From: Gigantopelta aegis
Taxonomy: Eukaryota; Mollusca; Gastropoda; Neomphalida; Peltospiridae
Reading direction: 5' to 3'
DNA length: 64,000 nucleotides
Assembly (NCBI RefSeq): GCF_016097555.1
Contig: NC_054704.1
Location: 33,120,554 to 33,184,553 of the forward strand
This document shows, piece by piece, positions 38,401 through 50,400 of the stretch. The translations under genes were made by a program, and so were the position numbers. Position 1 is the first letter of the stretch; each line of letters opens with the position of its first letter. The notes under the pieces are model-generated. The model had not been told where the DNA came from. It was given only the letters and a program-made list of their open reading frames with translations, and did no database searches.

Positions 38401-41400
38401 TTAGTTGGTTAGTGGTTAGTGAGAGAGAAGAGGGTGTAGTGGTCTTATACCTACCCACTGAGCTCTTAAGAACTCGTTCTGGGTGGGAGCCGGTACCGGG
38501 CTGCGAACCCTGTACCTACCAGCCTGTAGTGCGATGGTTTAACCACTGCGCCACCGAGGCCGGTAATGGCACCATCAGTCTGGTAGATAACCCACTGATT
38601 CTCATCTCAGTACCAGCTCCCAAACAGACGGAGTTTAATGACTCACTGGAGATATAGATGGCCATTACATATACTTCTCTAACTAACCACTAACCTCTGT
38701 CATGGACAGACAACCCAGACAACTAAGGTGTGTGTGTCCAGGACAGCATTCTTGAACATGAAATAAATTTTTAAAACTCACAGGAATATTACATAAAGTA
38801 TAATGCCATAGCTCTGCATGAAACTGTTTAACAATTTACTTTGAACCGTATAAATAAATAAAATTATCTCATACTCGTCCTTCCTCCACAAGATTTGTCA
38901 ACATGACAATTTTAGAGGTATTTTGCTGCCAAATCATTCTCCAGAAATCATTCAGGTTAACATCAACTGGGCCTGTACACAGATATAAAGCAAAACAAAA
39001 CAGAGGAAAAATTCAACAAAAAAACAAAATAAAACAAAACAAAACAAAAAGATCATTAGTGATTAAAAATAAAAACAAAAAACAAAAACAAGGTTTTTGG
39101 ACTTTTCATATTTTAAGAGACAAATCAAAACAAAAGGTAAAAGAACAAAAAAAACAAGTGTCTGGGAAATATTAGTAATAGCCAAGGTAAATCAGACTGA
39201 ATCAAACTGAATCAATTTTGTCTTCATTTGTCTCAGGCGTTGAAATGAATTTTTGTTTTGTTCTTTGCCATTATCAAATTTTAGTAACTACACAGGGCTA
39301 GCTCTAGCACTCACCAAATTTGCCAACTGTGAATTTCAAAAATAATTAGTGAATTGTGTTTTAATTTGGCAAAATAATTTCATGCAATAATTGATACTTT
39401 GTTACAAAATAACTGGGTTTCTGCAATTTTTTAAGTTTAATAGATAATTTGGCAAACTATTCTGCTGACCCAGATCTAGCCCTGCTACATGTTGGTTTTA
39501 TTTCATGTTTTAAATTGACTTTTAAAAAATATCTTAAATTATATATTTATCAATGACAAAAATTGTTAGACAAAGCTCACTAGACAAAATTCAGTATTCA
39601 CCAAGGTTGTACAGGGTGTTAAAAAAATGTAAAACAATACAAGACAAATGAAATCAACAGACATTTGTAGTTAATATTAGGGAACTAGAAACAAACAAAA
39701 AACATGCAATCAACATTATTTAATTTTAGTCACAGGATAAATACATTAACTTGGTTTCACATCCAACTTATAATCATATTTTATGTTTATTTTAAAGGCA
39801 TTTTTTTCCTCACTTGTAATTACACTGTAAAACCTATGAAATTTTAATAAACTTCAAATTTGATTCAATTTTAATAACCTCCACTTTTAAGATATAAATG
39901 AATATTTATTTTCAAGCCTTCGCTTGAACAAAGGAAGGAAGGATAGACTGGTTTTATTTAATGACACACTCAACACGTTTCAATTATGATTATATGGTGT
40001 CAGACATGATCAAGGACCACACTTATGAGGGTGGAAACCTGCTTCCGCAAAGCAATGGGCTACTCTTTCCGATTAGCAGTAAGGGATCATTTATACACAG
40101 CATCCCAGATAGGATAATACAAAACATGGCCTTTGTTACACCAGTTGTGGAGGACTAGCTGGAATGAGAAACAGCCCAATGGGCTCACTGTTGGTGTTCG
40201 ATGCTAGACCTACCATGCATCAGACAAGCACTTTACACCTGGACTATGTCCCGTCCCTTGAACAAAGGAGAAAAAATGGACTTTCAATAATTAAATAGTT
40301 CACGAGATTGTTGAACAAACGAGGAATTGAAATATATACACTATGAAACTGTTGAAAGTGCATTTTTTGTAAAGATTACATTTATATAAGACCTGAATAT
40401 TAATTTTTAGAAGTTATCACAAATTCTCTTCCAATAATACCTTCCATTCTCACTCCCTTCCATCTTATTCCTTCTCAAAATATGTTGACATAAAAGTGTG
40501 GAAGGGTCTAAAGTACTAATCACAATAAAAATAATACTCCGTGTACATACCTTGAGATGCAATGTATTGTTTTGGAGTGTTGAAACCCTGCAAACAATAA
40601 GTAAATATGAGTGATAATAAAAGATACATATTCAAGTTTACATATGATATTCATTAAGATTTGAGTTGCAAACAATCATATAGTCTTTAATTTGCCAACA
40701 TTAGTTTGGTTAATATATTTGTGTAATAATCTTATTGTCCTCCAAAATGTTTCCATTGGTACAAAAAAAACATTTATCTTCTTGGCAACATATTTATCTA
40801 GTTTAGTCAGAATCAGTTTTAGAGGTTTTACCTTTTTGAGTTTCATTATAATATTAAAAAAGACCTATGATCCTGAGCAACAGATTAATTTACATAGCTT
40901 AAATAAATACAGTGAACCTCCACTATTACGACCATCTACTGGTCTTATTAAAACTTATCTTAATAGTGGGGTGGTCCTAAGTACCAAAATATCAATATTA
41001 ATAATGATTACTGGCACATTTGTTTTGTATAAAGACACCACTAGAGCACACTGATTTATTAATCATCGGCTATTGGATGTCAAACATTTGGTAACAATGA
41101 CCTATAGTCTTAGAGAGGAAACCTGCTACATTTTTTCATTAGTATCAAGGGATCTTTTATATACACCACCCCACAGACAGGATAGCACATACTACAGCCT
41201 TTGATATACCAATCATGGCGCACTGGCTGGAATGAGAAATAGCTTAAGGGCCCCACCAACATGGAATATGTTTTAAAATAATATACATCAACTATTTCTT
41301 TGTAATAAAACAATGTTTACTTCTAGGTGTTTACTTGTCTATCATGACACTTCTGAACACTGGATGTCAGACTAGAAGTTGTTTTATAACATAAAACACT

Positions 41401-44400
41401 GATGGTATAGGAATCCCTCTTGTCTATAAATTAAAGCAGTGTTTTCTTTTTATACGTACATCTATATAACATGCATTCATGTAATCAGAATTAGGGTCAT
41501 CAGCTTCACAGGTGAGGATAACTCTGGAACAATCATCTGTAAAGAAACAAAAATGTAATACAATGACCTAACAATACGGAAAACACAACTAATGAAACAT
41601 GCATTCTGATAGTACTGCTAAAGCAATACATGTCTGCTACATGGCTCACTAAATTTTTGTATCTCCTAAATTCAAGGGCCTTACCTCTGTGAAAAAATGA
41701 GTAAAATGTCATGCAAGTCAAACTTGATTTGTAACAGAACATGATAAAGCTATACACAAGATCTCAGCTCTCTTGAGGTATTGCAAAAAAAGTCAGGAAA
41801 TTTAAGGGCCATAACTCTGTCAAAATGGATAAATCGTTATGAAAGTCAAACTTGATCTGAAATAGTACATGATAAAGTTATACAAAAAATTGCACCTGTA
41901 TGTGGGACAGATGGACGGACGGATCGACGGATGGACGAACAGTCGGACCAGTAGGGGCTAAAAACTGAACTACATGTACTTTTTCAAATGCAGAATCATT
42001 TAGCACTGCCTATAATAAACCCATCATGAAGCACTTGCAATGCCTACAGCACTGAGTGTTTCTAAATAGTCACCTATGCAACAATTAACTGGGTCCAATA
42101 TTGCTTAACTTAGGCACGAATAAAAATGGATTTGAAACATGTACATTTGACATATAAATAAAATAAAAAAGTTAAGACTGACATAGACACAAATATTAAA
42201 GGGCGAAATACAGTCAGACATACTAAGTACTATACGGTTACAAGTGAGTGATATACGTACAAGCACAAATATTTCTGTATCTGTTCTTCATTTTATTCTC
42301 TGGCTTCATAGCAATGTCACATGGCTTTACAAGACCAGAAGGCAATTTCTGAAATTAACCAATCTGTCCATAATACAAACAAACAGGAGTACATTAGAGA
42401 CAGGATAGCACATTCTATGTCCTGGTTAAATGACCCTACAGGTCTCCTGAATGGGATAGATCCTGCAATCCATCACACCTCAGGTAAGCTACATTCTACT
42501 CTCATAAGATTTAGGGGATGCTACACGATAAGAAGGAAGGAAGGAAATGTTTTATTCAACAACGCATTCAACACATTTTATTTCCAGTTATATGGGGTTG
42601 GACATATGGTTAGGGACCACACACATATACTGAGAGGAAACCCGCTGTCGCCACTTCATGGGCTACTCTTTTCGATTTATATGCACCATCCCACAGACAG
42701 GATAGTACATACCACGGCCTTTATTACATAAGTTGTGGAGCACTGGCTGGAACGAGAAATAGCCCAATGGGCCCACCAAAGGGAATCGATCTTACATCAA
42801 TTACGCATCAGGCGAGCGCTGTATCAATGAGCTACGTCCTGCCCCAACTATACGATAACAGTTCTCCATGGATACAAGAATAGCTGAATGCATAGCAACC
42901 AATAAAACTGTAATGTTTGTCTTATTACAGACAAAACAATGGGCTACTCTCATGGCTATTCTTGTATGAGGCACATGTATCGTTTTGGTGACACAATTAC
43001 AGAACAAGAGCTTAAACAAAGAACAGTATAAATATAGTAGCTTAGATGGTATTGGCACATACTGGCCTCGGTGGTGTCATGGTTAAGCCATCGGACAAAA
43101 GGATTGCAACCCAGTGCCGACTCCCACCCAGAGCGAGTTTTAACAACTCAATGGGTAAAACCACTACACAGACTTCTCTCTCACTAACCACTAACCCACT
43201 GTCCTGGACAGACAGCCCAGATAGCCAAGGTATTAGCTCTTTGAACATGCCTTGGTAATGGTAAGTGTGTGGCAGGTGGGTGTACCAGCTCCAACATAGA
43301 ATGAATGAACATTTTAGTGGTAGATGCAGGTCATGACATTAAGTGCGAAAACAGATTTAACAGGGTTTTTTTTTTTTCTTCATCTGCACTCGCTTCCGGA
43401 AATGTCCGTCAAATTTGATTGTATTGTAGAATGGTATAATTGTGCGAAAGTAGGGATGGATAGGACTTTATTACACACCTGGTGAACATCTGGATGTGTT
43501 ATACAAATTTCGTACACGTGGTGGTGCGTATTAGTAGTAAAATGGCGTTATTTCGGTAAGTGACATCATCTTCATTGGTCTTAGCAGTGTGCATGTCTCA
43601 ATGGGTGATGTTGTAAGTAATTGTCAAATTTGACATCATTTGATGGTGGGTAATAAATAAAATACCACAATCATTTTTACTAGATAACATAACTATAATG
43701 TAGTATTCTAAGTGTGTGCAGTTACTGATACAATCAAATTTGACAGACAACACATGTAGAAGATGGGTGCGGATGCAAAAAAAAAAACCCCGATAAATCT
43801 GATCATGGCCTAACTTCACTCATTAACCCCTGTCCCGGACAGACAGCTCAGACATGAACCCTGGCCCTATGCATATAAAACGTTAACCACTCAATCATCT
43901 TTGGATCTTTATAGGATAAAGGCACTGAAATAAAGGTTACTTAATTAATGCTACCTCAAACTGCTTGTGGAACAAGTTTTCACTCTTCATGTGCTGAACA
44001 TGGTTCCAAAGGTTGGCCAGTTTAATAACAGTTTCTTCTGTGCTTGGTATCAACGTCTGGTATTCAGTATCATCTGTAACCTTGCTGCCTGATTTTGTGT
44101 CTTCACCATTGGCTTTATTGTCATCTTTCGCTTTCCTCTTGATTGCTTTTTTCTTTCCTTTGTTTCTTACGGCTTTCATTTCTGATTAAAACAAAAATAA
44201 AACTCTGGTTTAGAATTATAATAATTGCTCACAAGTTTATAGCAGTTACTTTTTGGAATATAACAAAAATGTTAAAATATTTGAAAATACATGAATAATA
44301 AAAGGTAAAAATAATTATTACAAATTTCAGCAATCTTTTGAATATTAAATATTTTATAGACGAAAAGCTTCCACTACTTTATTGGAATAATTTTTACTCT

Positions 44401-47400
44401 ATACAAAATGTACATCTGTTATTTTGGTACTATGGTAATATATAATAATAATATTATAATACTACCAAAGCACTGTTAGAAGATGAATCTTGTATTATTA
44501 AGAGACAAACTGCATGGACTTTTAGAAGACTGTTAGAAGATGAATCTTGAAGTATGATGACCTAATTAATTAAGAGACAAACTGCATGGACTTACCAAAA
44601 CCATTGTCACAAGATGAATCTAGTAGTATGATGATACATGTATATATTTAATTTAGAGAGAAACTGCAATAATTAAATTTCTGTTACATTCATTACAATT
44701 TAATGTCATCCCATTAGTCCAGTCATAGTAATGTGAGTTTTCAATTAACGTAAAAATAACTTTGTCAGGAAATGTCATATCTGATGACATCACTTTATAT
44801 TGGTACTTTGTCTTAATGAGCACATTATTGTTTAAGAACCAAAAATAATTCAAAATAAAATATGAATGTTTAGTGTTTATTAATAAATGTGTTTTAAATT
44901 TAATTAAAAGTATTGTCTGTTATTTCTTTTACGTAAAAAAAATTTTTTTTTCGCAAACTTATGTGCAAACAGTTTTGCCGTTTCAGATGATTTTTGTTTT
45001 GTTCATACCCTGACGAAAGTAAAAGAAACAAGCATTCTGAGGGTACTGCTAAAGCAATACATGTCACCTGCCAGACCCAACACATTTTTGTATCTCCTAA
45101 ATTCAAGGGCCATAACTCTGATAAAAATGGGTAAATCACCATGAAAGTCAAACTTGATCTGAAACAGTACACGATAAAACTATACACCAAATTTTAGCTC
45201 AATATATCAAGGCATTATGAAAAAACAACCATCCAGAAAGCTATATGTAGTACAGACGGACAGACAGACAGAAAGGCTGATACACCTATAGTCCCCTGCC
45301 GATGGTCCAGTAGGTGGTACGTAAAGGACTTACCAAAACCAGTTAAAAGATGAATGTGGTATTATGATGATCTTAATAATTAAGAGACAAACTGCTTGAC
45401 TTACCAAAACCACTGTTAGAAGATGAATCTGGTATTATTAAGAGACAAACTGCATGAACTTACCAAAACCACTGTTAGAAGATGAATCTGGTATTATTTA
45501 AAAACAAACTGCATGGACTTACCAAAACCACTGTTAGAAGATGAATCTGGTATTATTTTAAAAAAACTGCATGGACTTACCAAAACCACTGTTAGAAGAT
45601 GAATCTGGTATTATTAAGAGACAAACTGCTTGACTTACCAAAATCACTGTTAGAAGATGAATCTGGTATTATTAAGAGACAAACTGCATGGACTTACTAA
45701 AACCACTGTTAGAAGATGAATCTGGTATTATTAAGAGACAAACTGCTTGACTTACCAAAACCACTGTTAGAAGATGAATCTGGTATTATTAAGGGACAAA
45801 CTGCTTGACTTACTAAAACCACTGTTAGAAGATGAATCTGGTATTATTAAGAGACAAACTGCATGGACTTACCAAAACCACTGTTAGAAGATGAATCTGG
45901 TATTATTAAGAGACAAACTGTATGGACTTACCAAAACCACTGTTAGAAGATGAATCTGGTATTATTAAGAGACAAATTGCTTGACTTACCAAAGCCATTG
46001 TTAGAAGATGAATCTGATACCATGTGGTAGTCACCTTTCTGTTTTGGATGGCGTGTATTTGTTCTGCGCCTGCAATTTGTTAAAAGGGTAAATAAGACCA
46101 TTAAATGGATATTATTATAATTATTGTGAGACACAAAATAAAGGGTGTTGTCAGTACAGTGAAACTCCACCTAACGACCATCCCGGTTGTAAGACCACCC
46201 TGCTATAAATGTTGATCAATGTAAGTGATTGTCTGCTAAGTCGATGAAGCTTATGCACAGGATTTTAGTGATTTGTCTTTGTCGCATTGCCCATGCGGTG
46301 TACAGACAAGACACTACTTAGCCAATGGCTGCTGGCTGTGTTGGGTTAGGGTATACATGTGGAGTGTGTTTTCTGTCTTTGTCGCATTGCCCATGCGGTG
46401 TACAGACAAGACACTACTTAGCCAATGGCTGCTGGCTATGTGTTGGGTTAGGGTATACATGTGGAGTGTGTTTTCTGTCTTTGTCGCATTGCCCATGCGG
46501 TGTACAGACAAGACACTACTTAGCCAATGGCTGCTGGCTATGTGTTGGGTTAGGGTATACATGTGGAGTATGTTTTCTGTCTTTGTCGCATTGCCCATGC
46601 GGTGTACAGACAAGACACTACTTAGCCAATGGCTGCTGGCTATGTGTTGGGTTAGGGTATACATGTGGAGTGTGTTTTCTGTCTTTGTCGCATTGCCCAT
46701 GCGGTGTACAGACAAGACACTACTTAGCCAATGGCTGCTGGCTATGTGTTGGGTTAGGGTATACATGTGGAGTGTGTTTTCTGTCTTTGTCGCATTGCCC
46801 ATGTGGTGTACAGACAAGACACTACTTAGCCAATGGCTGCTGGCTATGTGTTGGGTTAGGGTATACATGTGGAGTGTGTTTTCTGTCTTTGTCGCATTGC
46901 CCATGTGGTGTACAGACAAGACACTACTTAGCCAATGGCTGCTGGCTATGTGTTGGGTTAGGGTATACATGTGGAGTGTGTTTTCTGTCTTTGTCGCATT
47001 GCCCATGCGGTGTACAGACAAGACACTACTTAGCCAATGGCTGCTGGCTATGTGTTGGGTTAGGGTATACATGTGGAGTGTGTTTTCTGTCTTTGTCGCA
47101 TTGCCCATGTGGTGTACAGACAAGACACTACTTAGCCAATGGCTGCTGGCTATGTGTTGGGTTAGGGTATACATGTGGAGTGTGTTTTCTGTCTTTGTCG
47201 CATTGCCCATGTGGTGTACAGACAAGACACTACTTAGCCAATGGCTGCTGGCTATGTGTTGGGTTAGGGTATACATGTGGAGTGTGTTTTCTGTCTTTGT
47301 CGCATTGCCCATGCGGTGTACAGACAAGACACTACTTAACGAATGGCTGCTGGCTATGTGTTGGGTTAGGGTATACATGTGGAGTGTGTTTTCTGTCTTT

Positions 47401-50400
47401 GTCGCATTGCCCATGCGGTGTACAGACAAGACACTACTTAGCCAATGGCTGCTGGCTATGTGTTGGGTTAGGGTATACATGTGGAGTGTGTTTTCTGTCT
47501 TTGTCGCATTGCCCATGCGGTGTACAGACAAGACACTACTTAGCCAATGGCTGCTGGCTATGTGTTGGGTTAGGGTATACATGTGGAGTGTGTTTTCTGT
47601 CTTTGTCGCATTGCCCATGTGGTGTACAGACAAGACACTACTTAGCCAATGGCTGCTGGCTATGTGTTGGGTTAGGGTATACATGTGGAGTGTGTTTTCT
47701 GTCTTTGTCGCATTGCCCATGTGGTGTACAGACAAGACACTACTTAGCCAATGGCTGCTGGCTATGTGTTGGGTTAGGGTATACATGTGGAGTGTGTTTT
47801 CTGTCTTTGTCGCATTGCCCATGCGGTGTACAGACAAGACACTACTTAGCCAATGGCTGCTGGCTATGTGTTGGGTTAGGGTATACATGTGGAGTGTGTT
47901 TTCTGTCTTTGTCGCATTGCCCATGTGGTGTACAGACAAGACACTACTTAGCCAATGGCTGCTGGCTATGTGTTGGGTTAGGGTATACATGTCGAGTGTG
48001 TTTTCTGTCTTTGTCGCATTGCCCATGTGGTGTACAGACAAGACACTACTTAGCCAATGGCTGCTGGCTATGTGTTGGGTTAGGGTATACATGTGGAGTG
48101 TGTTTTCTGTCTTTGTCGCATTGCCCATGCGGTGTACAGACAAGACACTACTTAACGAATGGCTGCTGGCTATGTGTTGGGTTAGGGTATACATGTGGAG
48201 TGTGTTTTCTGTCTTTGTCGCATTGCCCATGCGGTGTACAGACAAGACACTACTTAGCCAATGGCTGCTGGCTATGTGTTGGGTTAGGGTATACATGTGG
48301 AGTGTGTTTTCTGCTTAGGTATCTTTTCACTGGGACGGGTGGGACGTAGCTCAGTGGTAAAGCACCCACTTGATGCACAGTTGGTTTGGGATCAATCCCA
48401 GTCGGTGGGCCCACTGGGCTATTTCTCCTTTCAGCCAGTGCACCATGACAGGTATATCAAAGGCTGTGGTATGTGCTATCCTGGTATGGTGCATATAAAA
48501 TATCCTTTGCTACTAATGGAAAAATGTAGCAGGTTTCCTCTTTAAGACTATTCGTTAAATTACAAAATGTCTGACATCCAATTGCGGATGATTAATAAAT
48601 CAATGTGCTCTAGTGGTGTAGTTTTAGTTTCAAACATGTATATGATACTATGGGTTAGGGGTGGTTTTTATTTTAAATAAACAGCCTGGATTGCATTACA
48701 CAACACGTAACTGTTGATGTACCATTTTATTACAACCATTCCATTTGTTCTTGTCAATAAAATTTAACTGGTGGTTGTTTTAAAATTGATTAACTTTTAT
48801 GATGTCACATAAATAGAAGTACAATACATCTAACAAACATTGTACTTACTATAAATTACCAGGAATAAAATTCATTGTAGATGTTTATTTCGTACACTCA
48901 AAACTGCAATGTGTACATATTGACAATATTTCATATAAAACAGCCCGCAAACACACATGTAAGTAAGTACGATATCAACAAAGAGTTCAAACTTTTAGTT
49001 CAAATTTTTCAAAAATCTATCTTATTTGCACTGCATCTAATCACATTTAATTAATCAGACAAGGCGGTACATGTCTAGAATGCATTTATGCACAGGCAAT
49101 AGTTAAGTTCAACTCAGCTTGGAACGAATGGCCCCAATCGAGCATGCTAGACACTTCATATAGTTTTGTATCAAGCTATTTCTACTGTTAATAACTAAAA
49201 AATCTGTTCATGCATGTGTGTACTCAAGATTCAATTGAAATTTCTTAAATCTGTCAAATGATATGAAAACACTTTAAGCAGGCAGAGAAGAACTGAAGAA
49301 ATCAGATATGTTAGTAATAATAACAGTGACCCGTACCTTCTGTAAACAACAATAATAATGACAGCAACAAGCACGACTATTACAACAGCTAGTATTGCAG
49401 TCACAGAAATCACTGTTACCTCCCCTGTTGAGGGCGCAGGGTCAATAACTGCTTCTGGAAAAGAAAAAAAATCATAACCCAACTTGTTTTGTTTTGAAAC
49501 ATGTACAATTTGATATATGTTTGCAGAAAGCAATCAAAGAGAATGCTACATGTAAAACTGAAAACAAAATTGCAACAGGTAACAACCAAAATAGCATGCT
49601 CTAGATGCTTTTTCCAATTATAGATGAAAATTACTGCCAGTGCCAATAACAAATTTGAAAAATGTTGGCATAGTGAGCTTTTCATAAAAGGAAGGAAGGA
49701 AATGTTTTATTTAACGACGCACTCAACACATTTTATTTACGGTTATATGACGTCGGACATATGGTTAAGAACCACACAGATATTGAGAGAGAAAACCTGC
49801 TGTCGCCTCTTCATTCATTACTCTTTTCGATAAGCAGCAAGGGATCTTTTATATGTACCATCCCAGACAGGGTAGCACATACCCAGGGCTCGAACTTAAT
49901 AATTTGTCTCCCACGGCAATTTTTTAAAGAATTGCAATGGGTGAAACAGCCCAACCGATGGCAATTTCGAGTAATTATTTTTTTAAAGTGACATTTGCAG
50001 AAAATACATATGACTGAAAGGTTATTTTGCTGTATTTAAACATATTTCAAATGTGAAAATGTTAAATACTGGCAGATTATGTACACCTGGTGTATATATT
50101 TTGCCATTGTTGATGTGTTTTAACCACGGCACAAAAGTGCCATCGGTAATGCTCTCTACCTACAGCAATTTATATCTCAACGACAGCAATTGCCATCGGT
50201 GCCGTCGTTAAGTTCAAGCCCTGCATGGCCTTTGATATACCAGTCGTGGTGCACTGGCTGAAACGAGAAATAGCCCAATGGGCCCACCGACGGGGATCGA
50301 TCCCACACCGACCGTGCATAGAATGAGCGCTGTACCACTGGGCTACGTCTCGCCCTTTTCATAAAAGAACAATTTGTTCTTGACTATAAAAAAATTAAGC

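Noticed and set aside
45334-45955. CRISPR-like appearance of evenly spaced repeats
   Set aside because: Spacers are copies of one another, no cas genes are present and the DNA is clearly animal. The pattern is exon-intron unit amplification.
46273-48349. Very long open frames (660-681 codons) on both strands
   Set aside because: They are by-products of a 102-bp minisatellite whose period is a multiple of three and whose unit lacks stops in several frames. The codons repeat exactly and there is no family match.
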